Below the pieces are notes generated by a model that ran no database searches, was not told where the DNA came from, and was given only the letters and a program-made list of their open reading frames with translations. Both the position numbers and the translations under genes were made by a program. A DNA stretch of 34,318 nt from Xenorhabdus anantnagensis (GTDB taxonomy: Bacteria > Pseudomonadota > Gammaproteobacteria > Enterobacterales > Enterobacteriaceae), in assembly GCF_028598555.1 (NCBI RefSeq), contig NZ_JAQRFN010000031.1, positions 1-34,318 of the forward strand, in the 5' to 3' direction. Below are positions 8,189-16,176 of the stretch, in pieces; the stretch's first letter is position 1, and each line of letters starts with the position of its first letter.

Positions 8189-8359
8189 TCAATCAGAATG
8201 TTGTTTATCCAGTTTCTCCAGTGAGTTCGACGGGGGTTGCATTGACCACGCCGACGGAGGCAACGGTTTTAGGCACGGAGGGACAGACGGCTTTGATGCG
8301 CATCTTGCGACGACCAGTGGCAACATCAGCCCAAAGAGTATCGATTTCAGTCTTGGCAT
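8189..8359 (-). CDS. Rz1-like outer-membrane spanin subunit
   Basis: This 56-residue frame is embedded out of phase inside the Rz-like frame, the classic Rz/Rz1 overlap. It reads MPRLKSILFGLMLPLVVARC, then ASKPSVP and a proline-rich part (KPLPPSAW.MQPPS). Rz1 proteins are short lipoproteins with LPLVVxGC followed by a Pro-rich linker, and they pair with Rz to fuse inner and outer membranes at the end of phage lysis. Here the residue just before the lipidated Cys is Arg, not Gly/Ala/Ser, which should block lipidation. With the damaged Rz partner this looks like a dead lysis cassette left by a prophage. Confidence 0.55.
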   Translation of the reverse strand: MPRLKSILFGLMLPLVVARCASKPSVPPCLKPLPPSAWSMQPPSNSLEKLDKQHSD

Positions 8360-8624
8360 GGGCGAGTTCCTGTGTGTGCTTGGTATCCATCTCATGCAGC
8401 ATTTCAATGTGCGTGTTCTGGTAGGTGATGGTGTCTTTAAGCTGCGTGATTTCGGTTGCTTGGCGTTTATTGGCTTCTTTCTGTTTCGCATACTTCGAGT
8501 AGTAGTGATGAGCTGCAAATATGAAAAAAACCGCATTTACGAGGCTTGAAATATTACTCTGAACATCCCGGACTCTTGCGGGATTTCGAACTACTGCAAA
8601 TTCTTCAGTAGTTGGATTGTAAAT
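8205..8624 (-). pseudogene. Rz-like inner-membrane spanin, N-terminus altered
   Basis: The open frame has a transmembrane stretch (LVNAVFFIFAAHHYYSKYA), a coiled coil of charged residues (KQKEANKRQATEITQLKD and on to DTKHTQELAHAKTEIDTL), and the conserved Rz tail ADVATGRRKMRIKAVCPSVP. Rz is the inner-membrane half of the two-component spanin in lambdoid and P22-type phages. No ATG, GTG or TTG in frame lies before the membrane segment; the frame is open back to a TGA at 8625-8627. The original start was probably lost in a rearrangement. The nested Rz1 frame at 8189-8359 has also lost its lipobox. No holin or endolysin is adjacent. Confidence 0.6.
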
Positions 8625-8744
8625 TCAAGGTTTCACTCACCATATAATTTTTAATAATCAACTTCATTTGTCTTTTATTAATATTTTATCCGAAAAAAAT
8701 CGGTTCTGGTTTTAATTCCGTTTAGTTGGGTATCTATATAATGC

Positions 8745-9170
8745 TTCATATTACACCAGAGTCATTCTAATTCTGTCGTGAGAATGACGTGGTTTGTCGT
8801 TATTGTCACAAATCAGAAGACGTAAAAGGGCACGGTAAAGGAAATGGGGGCATCACTGTTATGCTTGCCGTAAAACATTTCAATTGAAATACACCTATCA
8901 AGCCTGTAATCCCGGTATGAAAGAGCAGGTTGTTGATATGGCAATGAATAACACCGGTGTCCGTGTACCGCCCGTGTACTGAAGATAGGGGTTAACACAA
9001 TCATTCGCACGTTAAAAAACTCACCCCGAAAAATGTGACCAGCCTCCCCCTTGAGGGGAATGAAATCCAGCTGATTTATGAAGTTGATGAACAAGGGTCA
9101 ATCGAAAGACGATGGGCTATTCCAAATCAGAAGAGATACATGACAGGTGATAGGGAATTTCATCGAACGT
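8745..9170 (+). pseudogene. insA: IS1-family insA/insB relic
   Basis: Several frames together spell an IS1 InsA protein. A zinc-finger start (VVCRYCHKSEDVKG) is followed, after a shift, by CYACRKTFQLKYTYQAC and NPGMKEQVVDMAMNNTGVR, then KIGVNTIIRTLKN. The beginning of InsB follows (NEIQLIYEVDEQ). IS1 makes its transposase as an InsA-InsB frameshift fusion. Here extra frameshifts and the loss of nearly all InsB make it inactive. The copy is related to, but clearly diverged from, the relic at 21145-21580. About 280 bases after it, up to 9448, I see no gene. Confidence 0.65.
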
Positions 9171-9448
9171 GAATACTCTTCTTTCATAGGGTGATCTGAC
9201 TATTGGCGTCATGGTCAAGGCGTCAGCGTAAAGCTGGCCGGAGCCTCATCCTCATTATCTTCCTTATCATGAAGCCACATTCTTGTATTTCTTGGAAATC
9301 GAAGCAATTATAAAATATTGCGTACCATCTCAATTACTGGCAAGTATTCTTTTAAGAATATCTAAAAACGCTTACTATTAAAAATCAATAAAACACCTAA
9401 TAAATTTTTTAGATAATTTCTCAGCAAATTATTTATCCGGAGAAATAA

Positions 9449-10048
9449 ATGGATATTTTCATAAAAAATGGAATCTTGGCTTTAGCTAATGTGGTTGAAT
9501 TAGATCCAAACGGTTGGTTTCAAGGTCATATTGGCGCATCTTTTCTTGCTGGTTCAGCATTACTGAAAAGTAATGCATTATCAAAAGAATCTTCTCATAG
9601 TTTGAAAACAAGACTCGAGCAACAAGCTGAAAAATATTGCGACCTATTAGCGCCATTAGAGCCCAGTGAATTCACATCAGATTACACACCTATTCTTGAA
9701 GCAATAAAACTCAACTCACTTCAACTTAGTCGCTCAGGGCATGGGGTTATTTATGGTGCCTTATTCCTAAAAACCGTATCCAGTAATCAGGTTGAAGTTA
9801 CAACAAAGGCAGTTTCCAATATCGTCAAACTAATCCTCAATGGAGCCTCAGATAAATGGGATCGCTATTTTGGTTTAGACGATTATCGTCAATATCTCCT
9901 ACCCAGTTCAGATATACCTGACATAAAATCATTATGTACCTTGGCTGTCGCACGTAGTACACGTGATGTATGTCTTGATGCTAATGGATATTTTTTTACC
10001 GGTGAAAAAATTCATGGCATAGACAATTTATGGGGTGCTATTAGTTAG
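9449..10048 (+). CDS. Unknown 199-residue protein
   Basis: The ATG at 9449 follows CCGGAGAAATAA, a good ribosome-binding site. The protein starts MDIFIKNGILALANVVELDP and has no signal peptide, no clear membrane span and no repeat. Two Gly-His pairs in similar settings stand out (QGHIGASFLAGSALL near residue 26 and SGHGVIYGALFLK near residue 98), as does a Cys-poor, helix-rich character. I do not recognise the family and give no function. It is AT-rich (lower GC than the prp genes to its right), which suggests transfer. The double-SH3 gene follows after 66 bases in the same direction, so the two probably form an operon. Confidence 0.6.
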   Translation: MDIFIKNGILALANVVELDPNGWFQGHIGASFLAGSALLKSNALSKESSHSLKTRLEQQAEKYCDLLAPLEPSEFTSDYTPILEAIKLNSLQLSRSGHGVIYGALFLKTVSSNQVEVTTKAVSNIVKLILNGASDKWDRYFGLDDYRQYLLPSSDIPDIKSLCTLAVARSTRDVCLDANGYFFTGEKIHGIDNLWGAIS

Positions 10049-10114
10049 GTACATAATGACCACTGTATTTATGTGTAATTTTCTGAACATAAGAATAAGT
10101 TGGGAGTAAAATTA

Positions 10115-10453
10115 ATGATGCAAGGTACTGTAATCCGAGATTATGTTAGCGCTTATCCAAACCCTATCAAATTACAAGCTGGAGATATAGTTTCAATCAG
10201 TCACGGCGATATTGAATATCCTTACTGGATTTGGACTACGAATTATTTAAATGTCAGTGGTTGGGTTCCTCAACAAATTCTAGATTTCATTCATCCTAAT
10301 AAAGCGATATGTAACGAAAATTACACGGCCCACGAGTTAACAGTAAAAGCCGGAGAATATCTGTATCTGGAGAGAACGTTAAATGGCTGGTATTGGGCAT
10401 ATAATAAATCAGGAGAGGCAGGTTGGATCCCATTGGAATATGTTAAGTTTTAA
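10115..10453 (+). CDS. Double SH3-like domain protein
   Basis: The start is at the ATG at 10115 (MMQGTVIRDY), with GGGAG eight bases upstream; a TTG at 10100 is in frame but overlaps that site. Two tandem SH3-type units of about 50 residues are visible. The first has ALYDY-like RDYVSAYPNPIKLQAGDIVS, then YPYWIWTTN and SGWVPQQIL. The second has NYTAHELTVKAGEYLYLERT, then NGWYWAYN and AGWIPLEYV. These match the bacterial variant-SH3 pattern, which usually binds peptides or cell-wall material. There is no signal peptide, so it acts in the cytoplasm or on the partner encoded upstream. The gene converges on prpR with a 42-base gap. Confidence 0.7.
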   Translation: MMQGTVIRDYVSAYPNPIKLQAGDIVSISHGDIEYPYWIWTTNYLNVSGWVPQQILDFIHPNKAICNENYTAHELTVKAGEYLYLERTLNGWYWAYNKSGEAGWIPLEYVKF

Positions 10454-10495
10454 AAATACCATAAATGATGATAGCCATTCCATCAAATTAAATAC

Positions 10496-12199
10496 TTATT
10501 TAATTTTTCCCTGCTCTTGCTTTAATCTCCGCCATAGCGTTGTGCGGCTAATTCCCAAATGTTCCGCGGCTGCTCGCCGATTACCTGAAAATCGCGCCAA
10601 GATATCATGTACTGTAATATCAGACGCTGAAAGCGTGTTTTCAATAAGTGAAGATGCTTCAAACTGGGCTGCTTTCACATTATTATTAATAACATTACTA
10701 TTAATAACATCACTATTAATAATATTGCTATCAATTTGACGCTCAGGTGAAAGCGATAATATTAATGCAGGAGTCAAAGCCTGTTCAGGGTGAGCACTCA
10801 AATAAAGCGCTATTCGTTCCATCAAATTCCTCAATTCACGCACATTTCCCGGCCAATGATAGGATTGCAATACTTTATGACACTCAGCAAGTTCTTGTAT
10901 CCTCGACGTAGCAACGGGTAAATTAAGTGCTGCAAAAGCCCGTTGTAAGTATTCCATTGCCAACAAGCCGATATCATTTCCCCTTTCCCTCAATGCCGGG
11001 ACGTTAATTCGCAATACACTCAAACGGTAGAACAAATCGGCCCGAAAGCGCCCTTCTCTGACCCAAGTATCCAAATCACAATGTGTGGCGCAGATAATCC
11101 GCACATCAACAGCAATTGGGCGATACCCGCCAACCCTGACAACGAATTTTTCTTCCAATACCCTTAATAACCGCGTTTGCAAAGGTAATGGCATTTCACC
11201 AATTTCATCGAGAAATAACGTTCCCCTGTGCGCAATTTCAAATAAACCTGCACGCCCGCCACGTCGTGAGCCCGTGAAAGCCCCTTCTTCATAACCAAAC
11301 AGTTCAGCCTCCAGTAAAGACTCAGTAATCGCCCCGCAGTTAACAGCAACAAACGGGCGGGGATGCTTACCCGCTAACTGTCCATAACGCAATGTATATT
11401 CATGATGAATAGCCTGTGCCACCAGCTCTTTTCCCGTACCACTTTCTCCCTGAATCAGAACCGTGGCCGTCGAGCGGGAATATAACATAATCGTATTGCG
11501 CACTTGTTCTACCGTAACAGAGTTTCCTCTAATATCGCTGATCGTATGACGTGTGCGGAGCTTATCTTCTGTAGAATAAGGGGACATCACCGCTTGATTG
11601 AGTTTGGTCATTCGGGCCATCTCCAATGCATCCTGAAATACCTGCCGAATAGAGTCCGCTGAATAGACAAACACCCCCATCAGCTCAGCTTCATAAGCAA
11701 GATCGGTAATTAACCCCGCTCCCACAATGACTTTGATGCCCATCGCTTTCAAGGCATTGACTTGTGCTCTGGCATCTTCCTCTGTCACATAACTGCGTTG
11801 TTCAATGCGCAAATTGAAACGATGCTGAAACTCCTCCAATACAGGCAAGGTATTCTGGTAAGTAATAACACCAATTCGGGAACTGATTTGTCGAGCACGC
11901 GCCAATGCCTGCATAAAATCAAATCCGCTGGCTTTGGCAATAATCACCGGCACGGATAAGCGACTTTTTAAATAGGCTCCATTAGATCCCGCGCAAATCA
12001 CAGCATCACAATGTTCGGTTTCCAGCCGCTTGCGAATATGCTGAACCGCACGCTCAAAACCCAACTGAATCGGAGTAATATCAGCTTGGTGATCGAATTC
12101 CGGTGTAATATCACGAAAAAGATCAAAAAGTCTGGAAACAGAGACCGTCCAGATAACCGGTCTATTATTATCGCGTTCCCCTGTGTGTACTGATGTCAT
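10496..12199 (-). CDS. prpR: Propionate catabolism regulator PrpR (sigma-54 activator)
   Basis: The 567-residue protein starts at the ATG at 12199 after GGGGAGG. Residues 12-195 are the PrpR_N sensor domain ([20 protein letters not shown]..., [19 protein letters not shown]), which in the family responds to 2-methylcitrate. Residues 215-450 form the AAA+ domain: Walker A GESGTGKE (251-258), the sigma-54 contact loop GAFTGS (306-311), Walker B FLDEIGE, and the R-finger region. A Fis-type helix-turn-helix ends the protein ([20 protein letters not shown]). Between AAA+ and DNA-binding domains lies an unusual Asn/Ile repeat (residues 491-508). It is divergent from prpBCDE and should switch on that operon from the sites at 12236-12291 with sigma-54 at 12424. 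Confidence 0.96.
   Translation of the reverse strand: MTSVHTGERDNNRPVIWTVSVSRLFDLFRDITPEFDHQADITPIQLGFERAVQHIRKRLETEHCDAVICAGSNGAYLKSRLSVPVIIAKASGFDFMQALARARQISSRIGVITYQNTLPVLEEFQHRFNLRIEQRSYVTEEDARAQVNALKAMGIKVIVGAGLITDLAYEAELMGVFVYSADSIRQVFQDALEMARMTKLNQAVMSPYSTEDKLRTRHTISDIRGNSVTVEQVRNTIMLYSRSTATVLIQGESGTGKELVAQAIHHEYTLRYGQLAGKHPRPFVAVNCGAITESLLEAELFGYEEGAFTGSRRGGRAGLFEIAHRGTLFLDEIGEMPLPLQTRLLRVLEEKFVVRVGGYRPIAVDVRIICATHCDLDTWVREGRFRADLFYRLSVLRINVPALRERGNDIGLLAMEYLQRAFAALNLPVATSRIQELAECHKVLQSYHWPGNVRELRNLMERIALYLSAHPEQALTPALILSLSPERQIDSNIINSDVINSNVINNNVKAAQFEASSLIENTLSASDITVHDILARFSGNRRAAAEHLGISRTTLWRRLKQEQGKIK
10676..10729 (-). repeat. 15-bp tandem repeat inside prpR
   Basis: About three and a half units of the form ATTAATAAcATtacT are seen on the plus strand; the middle bases vary. 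They encode the pentapeptide repeat S-[N/D]-[I/V]-I-N ([18 protein letters not shown]) in the flexible link between the AAA+ domain and the Fis domain. Copy number could vary by slippage without frame loss. Confidence 0.75.
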
Positions 12200-12235
12200 G
12201 TTTCCTCCCCTATTTTTGTAATGAGATCACTCTGC

Positions 12236-12291
12236 TGTTTCACTTCCAAACTTGAAACAAAAATGAAACATAATTTATTCAAGATGAAACA
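12236..12291. promoter_or_regulatory. Candidate PrpR enhancer sites
   Basis: One TGTTTCA (12236-12242) faces three direct TGAAACA copies starting at 12253, 12264 and 12285. The spacings of 11 and 21 bases put the direct copies on one face of the helix. They lie about 160-215 bases upstream of the predicted prpB transcription start and just upstream of the prpR start, the normal place for a sigma-54 activator. PrpR binding here is inferred. Confidence 0.5.
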
Positions 12292-12423
12292 AGTATACAC
12301 GATAACCAATAGCTAAATAGTAACCACCCATTAACTAAAACCAATCTATCCATGTGAATTTAATTAATAAAAACAACAAGTTTTTTATATCCACGCCTGT
12401 TTACCACTTCACTTTTTAATCGT

Positions 12424-12439
12424 TGGCACAAACATTGCC
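12424..12439 (+). promoter_or_regulatory. Sigma-54 promoter of prpBCDE
   Basis: TGGCAC-N5-TTGCC gives the invariant GG and GC of the -24/-12 elements with correct spacing, placing transcription start near 12451, about 40 bases before the prpB start codon. It agrees with PrpR being a sigma-54 activator. Confidence 0.88.
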
Positions 12440-12492
12440 TAAATAATAACCGCATACAAATTAGTTTCATTTAAGTAACATTGAGGTTATAT

Positions 12493-13398
12493 ATGGCATT
12501 TTCTTCTGTAGGGTTGGCCTTTCGTCAAGCAATAGAAGCCGAATCTCCGTTACAAGTCGTCGGAACCATCAATGCAAACCATGCATTGCTGGCAAAACGA
12601 GCAGGCTACAAGGCGATTTACCTTTCAGGTGGTGGGGTTTCCGCTGGTTCGCTGGGATTACCCGATTTGGGAATTTCTACACTGGATGATGTGTTGACTG
12701 ATATCCGCCGCATCACTGATGTCTGTGATTTACCGCTGCTTGTTGATGCCGATATCGGGTTCGGTTCTTCAGCATTCAATGTGGCCCGCACGATTCGTTC
12801 TATTATTAAAGCAGGTGCGGCGGGTGTTCATATTGAAGATCAGGTCGGTGCTAAACGTTGTGGTCATCGCCCAAATAAAGAAATCGTATCCAAACAGGAA
12901 ATGGTAGACCGCATCAAAGCTGCCGTTGATGCCCGCACCGATGAACATTTTGTCATTATGGCCCGTACGGACGCACTGGCAGTGGAAGGGCTAGATGCAG
13001 CACTGGACAGAGCCGCAGCTTATATTGAAGCCGGTGCCGATATGCTATTTCCTGAAGCGATTACTGAGCTGCATATGTATGAGGAATTCGCGTCCAAAAC
13101 GCAGGTTCCTGTTTTAGCAAATATTACCGAGTTCGGGGCGACACCACTCTTTACGCTCGAAGCATTAAGAAGCGTGAACGTCGCCATTGCTCTTTATCCC
13201 CTATCGGCATTTAGGGCCATGAATAAAGCCGCTGAACAGGTCTATACCGCTTTGCGTCGAGATGGCACTCAGAAAAATGTCATCAATCTGATGCAAACCC
13301 GTAACGAACTTTATGAAAGCATCAACTACTACGATTTTGAACGAAAACTGGATGTCCTGTTTTCCCAGAAAAACAGCAGAGGTGATACTTATGAGTAA
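12493..13398 (+). CDS. prpB: 2-methylisocitrate lyase PrpB
   Basis: PrpB splits 2-methylisocitrate into pyruvate and succinate, the last step of the methylcitrate cycle, in the cytoplasm. I use the ATG at 12493 ([10 protein letters not shown]) because TTGAGG lies seven bases upstream; an upstream ATG at 12481 in the same frame lacks a site. The 301-residue product is the usual length for the isocitrate lyase-like barrel. The catalytic motif KRCGH has the nucleophile-type Cys at residue 123, and the metal-binding DAD (residues 85-87) and HIEDQ are intact. The gene overlaps prpC by eight bases, which points to translational coupling. It is the first gene after the sigma-54 promoter. Confidence 0.97.
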   Translation: MAFSSVGLAFRQAIEAESPLQVVGTINANHALLAKRAGYKAIYLSGGGVSAGSLGLPDLGISTLDDVLTDIRRITDVCDLPLLVDADIGFGSSAFNVARTIRSIIKAGAAGVHIEDQVGAKRCGHRPNKEIVSKQEMVDRIKAAVDARTDEHFVIMARTDALAVEGLDAALDRAAAYIEAGADMLFPEAITELHMYEEFASKTQVPVLANITEFGATPLFTLEALRSVNVAIALYPLSAFRAMNKAAEQVYTALRRDGTQKNVINLMQTRNELYESINYYDFERKLDVLFSQKNSRGDTYE

Positions 13399-14566
13399 AC
13401 AGAATACGGTAACGAGAACCCCTGAAACAACGCCATTCAAACCCAAAAAATCAGTTGCCCTGTCTGGTATTGCGGCAGGCAATACTGCGCTTTGTACCGT
13501 CGGCAAAAATGGCAGTGATTTACATTATCGTGGCTATGATATTTTCGATTTAGCCGCCCATTGTGAATTTGAAGAGGTGGCTTATCTTCTTATCCACGAT
13601 AAACTCCCTTCCGGCGCAGAATTGACGTCCTACAAAAACAAATTGAAATCCTTGCGCGGCTTGCCCAGCAGCGTTAAAACCGCACTGGAAGCGCTGCCTG
13701 CGGTAGCGCATCCCATGGATGTGATGCGTACTGGCGTTTCCGTATTGGGCTGTACCTTGCCGGAAAAAGAGAACCACAATATCGCGGGTGCCCGCGATAT
13801 TGCTGATCGCTTGCTCGCCTCTTTCGGCTCAATCCTGCTTTATTGGTATCACTACAGCCATAATGGTCGCCGCATTGAAGTTGAAACCGATGATGATTCC
13901 ATTGGCGGACACTTTCTCCACCTTCTGCATGGTCAAAAACCGCGTAAATCATGGGAAAAAGCCATGCACATTTCTCTGATCCTATATGCCGAGCATGAAT
14001 TTAATGCATCGACTTTTACCAGCCGGGTCATTGCAGGTACGGGATCGGATACTTACTCTGCCATTATCGGGGGCATTGGTGCTTTGCGTGGGCCAAAACA
14101 CGGCGGAGCCAATGAGGTTTCATTCGAAATCCAACAACGCTATGACACTCCCGCTCAAGCCGAGGCTGATATTCTTGCCCGTCTGGAAAGAAAAGAAGTC
14201 ATCATTGGTTTCGGTCATCCGGTTTATACCGTTTCCGATCCTCGCCATAAAGTGATCAAAGAAATTTCCCTGCAACTTTCCCAAGAAGCAGGTTCAACCC
14301 AGATGTATGACATTGCAGATCAGATTGAGTCCGTGATGTGGAATCACAAGAAAATGTTCCCGAATGTCGATTGGTTCTCTGCGGTGTCCTATCACGTAAT
14401 GGGCGTTCCTACTGCCATGTTCACACCACTGTTTGTGATTGCCCGAACTTCGGGTTGGGCGGCACACATTATTGAGCAACGCATTGATAACAAAATCATC
14501 CGTCCATCGGCTAACTATACCGGCCCTGAAAACTTGGCATTTATACCGATTGAACAACGTAAATAA
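13391..14566 (+). CDS. prpC: 2-methylcitrate synthase PrpC
   Basis: PrpC condenses propionyl-CoA with oxaloacetate to 2-methylcitrate. The ATG at 13391 (MSKQNTVT) lies within the end of prpB. The 391-residue protein is slightly longer than usual because of a short N-terminal tail. Citrate synthase landmarks are all present: the first His region with RGYDIFDLA, the CoA and oxaloacetate region GPKHGGANE, the catalytic loop [14 protein letters not shown], and the C-terminal region with [13 protein letters not shown]. An 11-bp perfect inverted repeat lies inside the coding region (13778-13801). It is the second gene of the prp operon. Confidence 0.97.
   Translation: MSKQNTVTRTPETTPFKPKKSVALSGIAAGNTALCTVGKNGSDLHYRGYDIFDLAAHCEFEEVAYLLIHDKLPSGAELTSYKNKLKSLRGLPSSVKTALEALPAVAHPMDVMRTGVSVLGCTLPEKENHNIAGARDIADRLLASFGSILLYWYHYSHNGRRIEVETDDDSIGGHFLHLLHGQKPRKSWEKAMHISLILYAEHEFNASTFTSRVIAGTGSDTYSAIIGGIGALRGPKHGGANEVSFEIQQRYDTPAQAEADILARLERKEVIIGFGHPVYTVSDPRHKVIKEISLQLSQEAGSTQMYDIADQIESVMWNHKKMFPNVDWFSAVSYHVMGVPTAMFTPLFVIARTSGWAAHIIEQRIDNKIIRPSANYTGPENLAFIPIEQRK
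13778..13801. repeat. Perfect 11-bp inverted repeat within prpC
   Basis: AATATCGCGGG and CCCGCGATATT flank just two bases. It codes for NIAGARDI in PrpC. A hairpin this strong inside a gene is unusual, but it may be chance. Confidence 0.6.
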
Positions 14567-14601
14567 CCCGATTTACACATAACACGATTTAAGGATTGAT
14601 T

Positions 14602-16053
14602 ATGTCTACCTTTGTTGTTAACAACCGCCCTGATTACGATCAGGTGATTGTAGATATTGTGGATTATGTCATGGACTACACCATAACTTCCCCAATTGCT
14701 TACGCCACGGCCCATCACTGCCTGTTAGATACCTTGGGCTGCGGGTTGGAAGCGCTGGAATATCCCGCCTGCACAAAACTATTGGGGCCAATTGTGCCGG
14801 GAACAACCGTGCCCAATGGAGCACGCGTGCCGGGAACCCAATTCCAGCTCGATCCCGTTCAGGCTGCATTCAACATTGGTGCAATGATTCGCTGGCTTGA
14901 TTTCAATGACACTTGGCTGGCGGCTGAATGGGGGCATCCCTCTGATAATCTGGGAGGCATACTTGCCACTGCCGACTGGTTGTCAAGAAATGCGATTGCC
15001 TGTGGGGAAAAGCCACTAATCATGTGGGATGTTCTGACAGCAATGATTAAGGCGCATGAAATTCAAGGCTGTCTGGCATTGGAAAACGCCTTCAATAAAG
15101 TCGGATTGGATCACGTTGTTCTGGTAAAAGTGGCTTCCACGGCGATTGTTGCTCAAATGCTGGGACTGAAACGTGAAGAAATATTGAGTGCGGTTTCCTT
15201 GGCCTGGATTGACGGTCAATCCCTGAGAACTTACCGTCATTCTCCCAATACCGGCTCTCGCAAATCTTGGGCTGCGGGAGATGCAACCTCCCGCGCAGTG
15301 CGTCTGGCATTGATAGCTCAAAAAGGCGAGATGGGATATCCCTCTGTATTGACCGCCGAGAATTGGGGATTTTATGACGTTCTGTTCAATGGTCAGCCAT
15401 TCAAATTCCAGCGCCCTTATGGCACTTATGTAATGGAAAATGTGTTGTTCAAAATTTCTTTCCCGGCTGAATTCCACTCACAAACCGCCGTAGAAGCGGC
15501 AATGTTCCTGCATCAACAGCTGAAAGAGCACGGCAAACGCATTGAAGATATTGCCCGAATCACTATCCGTACCCATGAAGCCTGTATCAAAATTATTGAT
15601 AAACAAGGGCCATTGAATAACCCTGCTGACAGGGATCACTGTATTCAATATATGGTTGCCATCCCACTGATTTTCGGTCGCCTGACGGCGGCGGATTATG
15701 AGAATGATATCGCTGCCGATCCACGCATTGATGCCTTGCGGGAAAAAATAGTCTGTATCGAAGATGCCAATTTCACTTATGATTATCATGATCCCGAAAA
15801 ACGCTCTATTGCCAATGCGCTGACTCTGGTCTTTACAGATGGCACGCAACTGGATGAAGTCAAAGTTGAGTTCCCGATTGGGCACGCTCGCCGCCGCAAA
15901 GATGGTATTCCACTATTAGAAGAAAAATTCAGGGTCAATCTGGCGCGTCGCTTCCCACAAGACCAACAACAAAGAATTCTGGAAAAATCTCTTGACCTCA
16001 TGTCATTGAAAAATATTCCCGTAAACGAATACCTCGATTTGTACGTTATATAA
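14602..16053 (+). CDS. prpD: 2-methylcitrate dehydratase PrpD
   Basis: PrpD removes water from 2-methylcitrate to give 2-methyl-cis-aconitate. The start is at the ATG at 14602 ([14 protein letters not shown]), six bases after AAGGA; the TTG at 14596 in frame is not needed. The length of 483 residues equals the enterobacterial enzyme. Family landmarks are [19 protein letters not shown], the substrate-side motif KSWAAGDA(T)SRA, and a C-terminal HARRRKDG region. It is an MmgE/PrpD fold enzyme without an iron-sulfur cluster. It lies 35 bases after prpC and 123 bases before prpE, with two hairpins in the latter gap. Confidence 0.97.
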   Translation: MSTFVVNNRPDYDQVIVDIVDYVMDYTITSPIAYATAHHCLLDTLGCGLEALEYPACTKLLGPIVPGTTVPNGARVPGTQFQLDPVQAAFNIGAMIRWLDFNDTWLAAEWGHPSDNLGGILATADWLSRNAIACGEKPLIMWDVLTAMIKAHEIQGCLALENAFNKVGLDHVVLVKVASTAIVAQMLGLKREEILSAVSLAWIDGQSLRTYRHSPNTGSRKSWAAGDATSRAVRLALIAQKGEMGYPSVLTAENWGFYDVLFNGQPFKFQRPYGTYVMENVLFKISFPAEFHSQTAVEAAMFLHQQLKEHGKRIEDIARITIRTHEACIKIIDKQGPLNNPADRDHCIQYMVAIPLIFGRLTAADYENDIAADPRIDALREKIVCIEDANFTYDYHDPEKRSIANALTLVFTDGTQLDEVKVEFPIGHARRRKDGIPLLEEKFRVNLARRFPQDQQQRILEKSLDLMSLKNIPVNEYLDLYVI

Positions 16054-16070
16054 TCTATATAGCCAATCGA

Positions 16071-16149
16071 TTTCAAGCCACCGCTAACCAAGCAGTGGCC
16101 TGAAAGATGAAAGACATCGCTATCGGCGGTTCTGACTCCAGAAGCCGCC
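16071..16149 (+). promoter_or_regulatory. Two stem-loops between prpD and prpE
   Basis: Stem 1: TTTCAAGCCAC (16071-16081) pairs with GTGGCCTGAAA (16095-16105), 10 of 11 positions. Stem 2: GGCGGTTCTG (16125-16134) pairs with CAGAAGCCGCC (16139-16149), with one bulged base. Neither has a T-run, so they more likely set mRNA stability or prpE dosage than end transcription. Confidence 0.5.
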
Positions 16150-16176
16150 TATCATCTGCATGTGCTAGGAGAGATT

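Noticed and set aside
8813-9094. 93-residue minus-strand frame
   Set aside because: It is the antisense of the IS1 InsA relic, whose plus-strand frames show clear InsA residues.
10383-10739. 118-residue plus-strand frame overlapping the SH3 gene and prpR end
   Set aside because: Most of it is antisense to prpR, including the low-complexity repeat, which keeps frames open.
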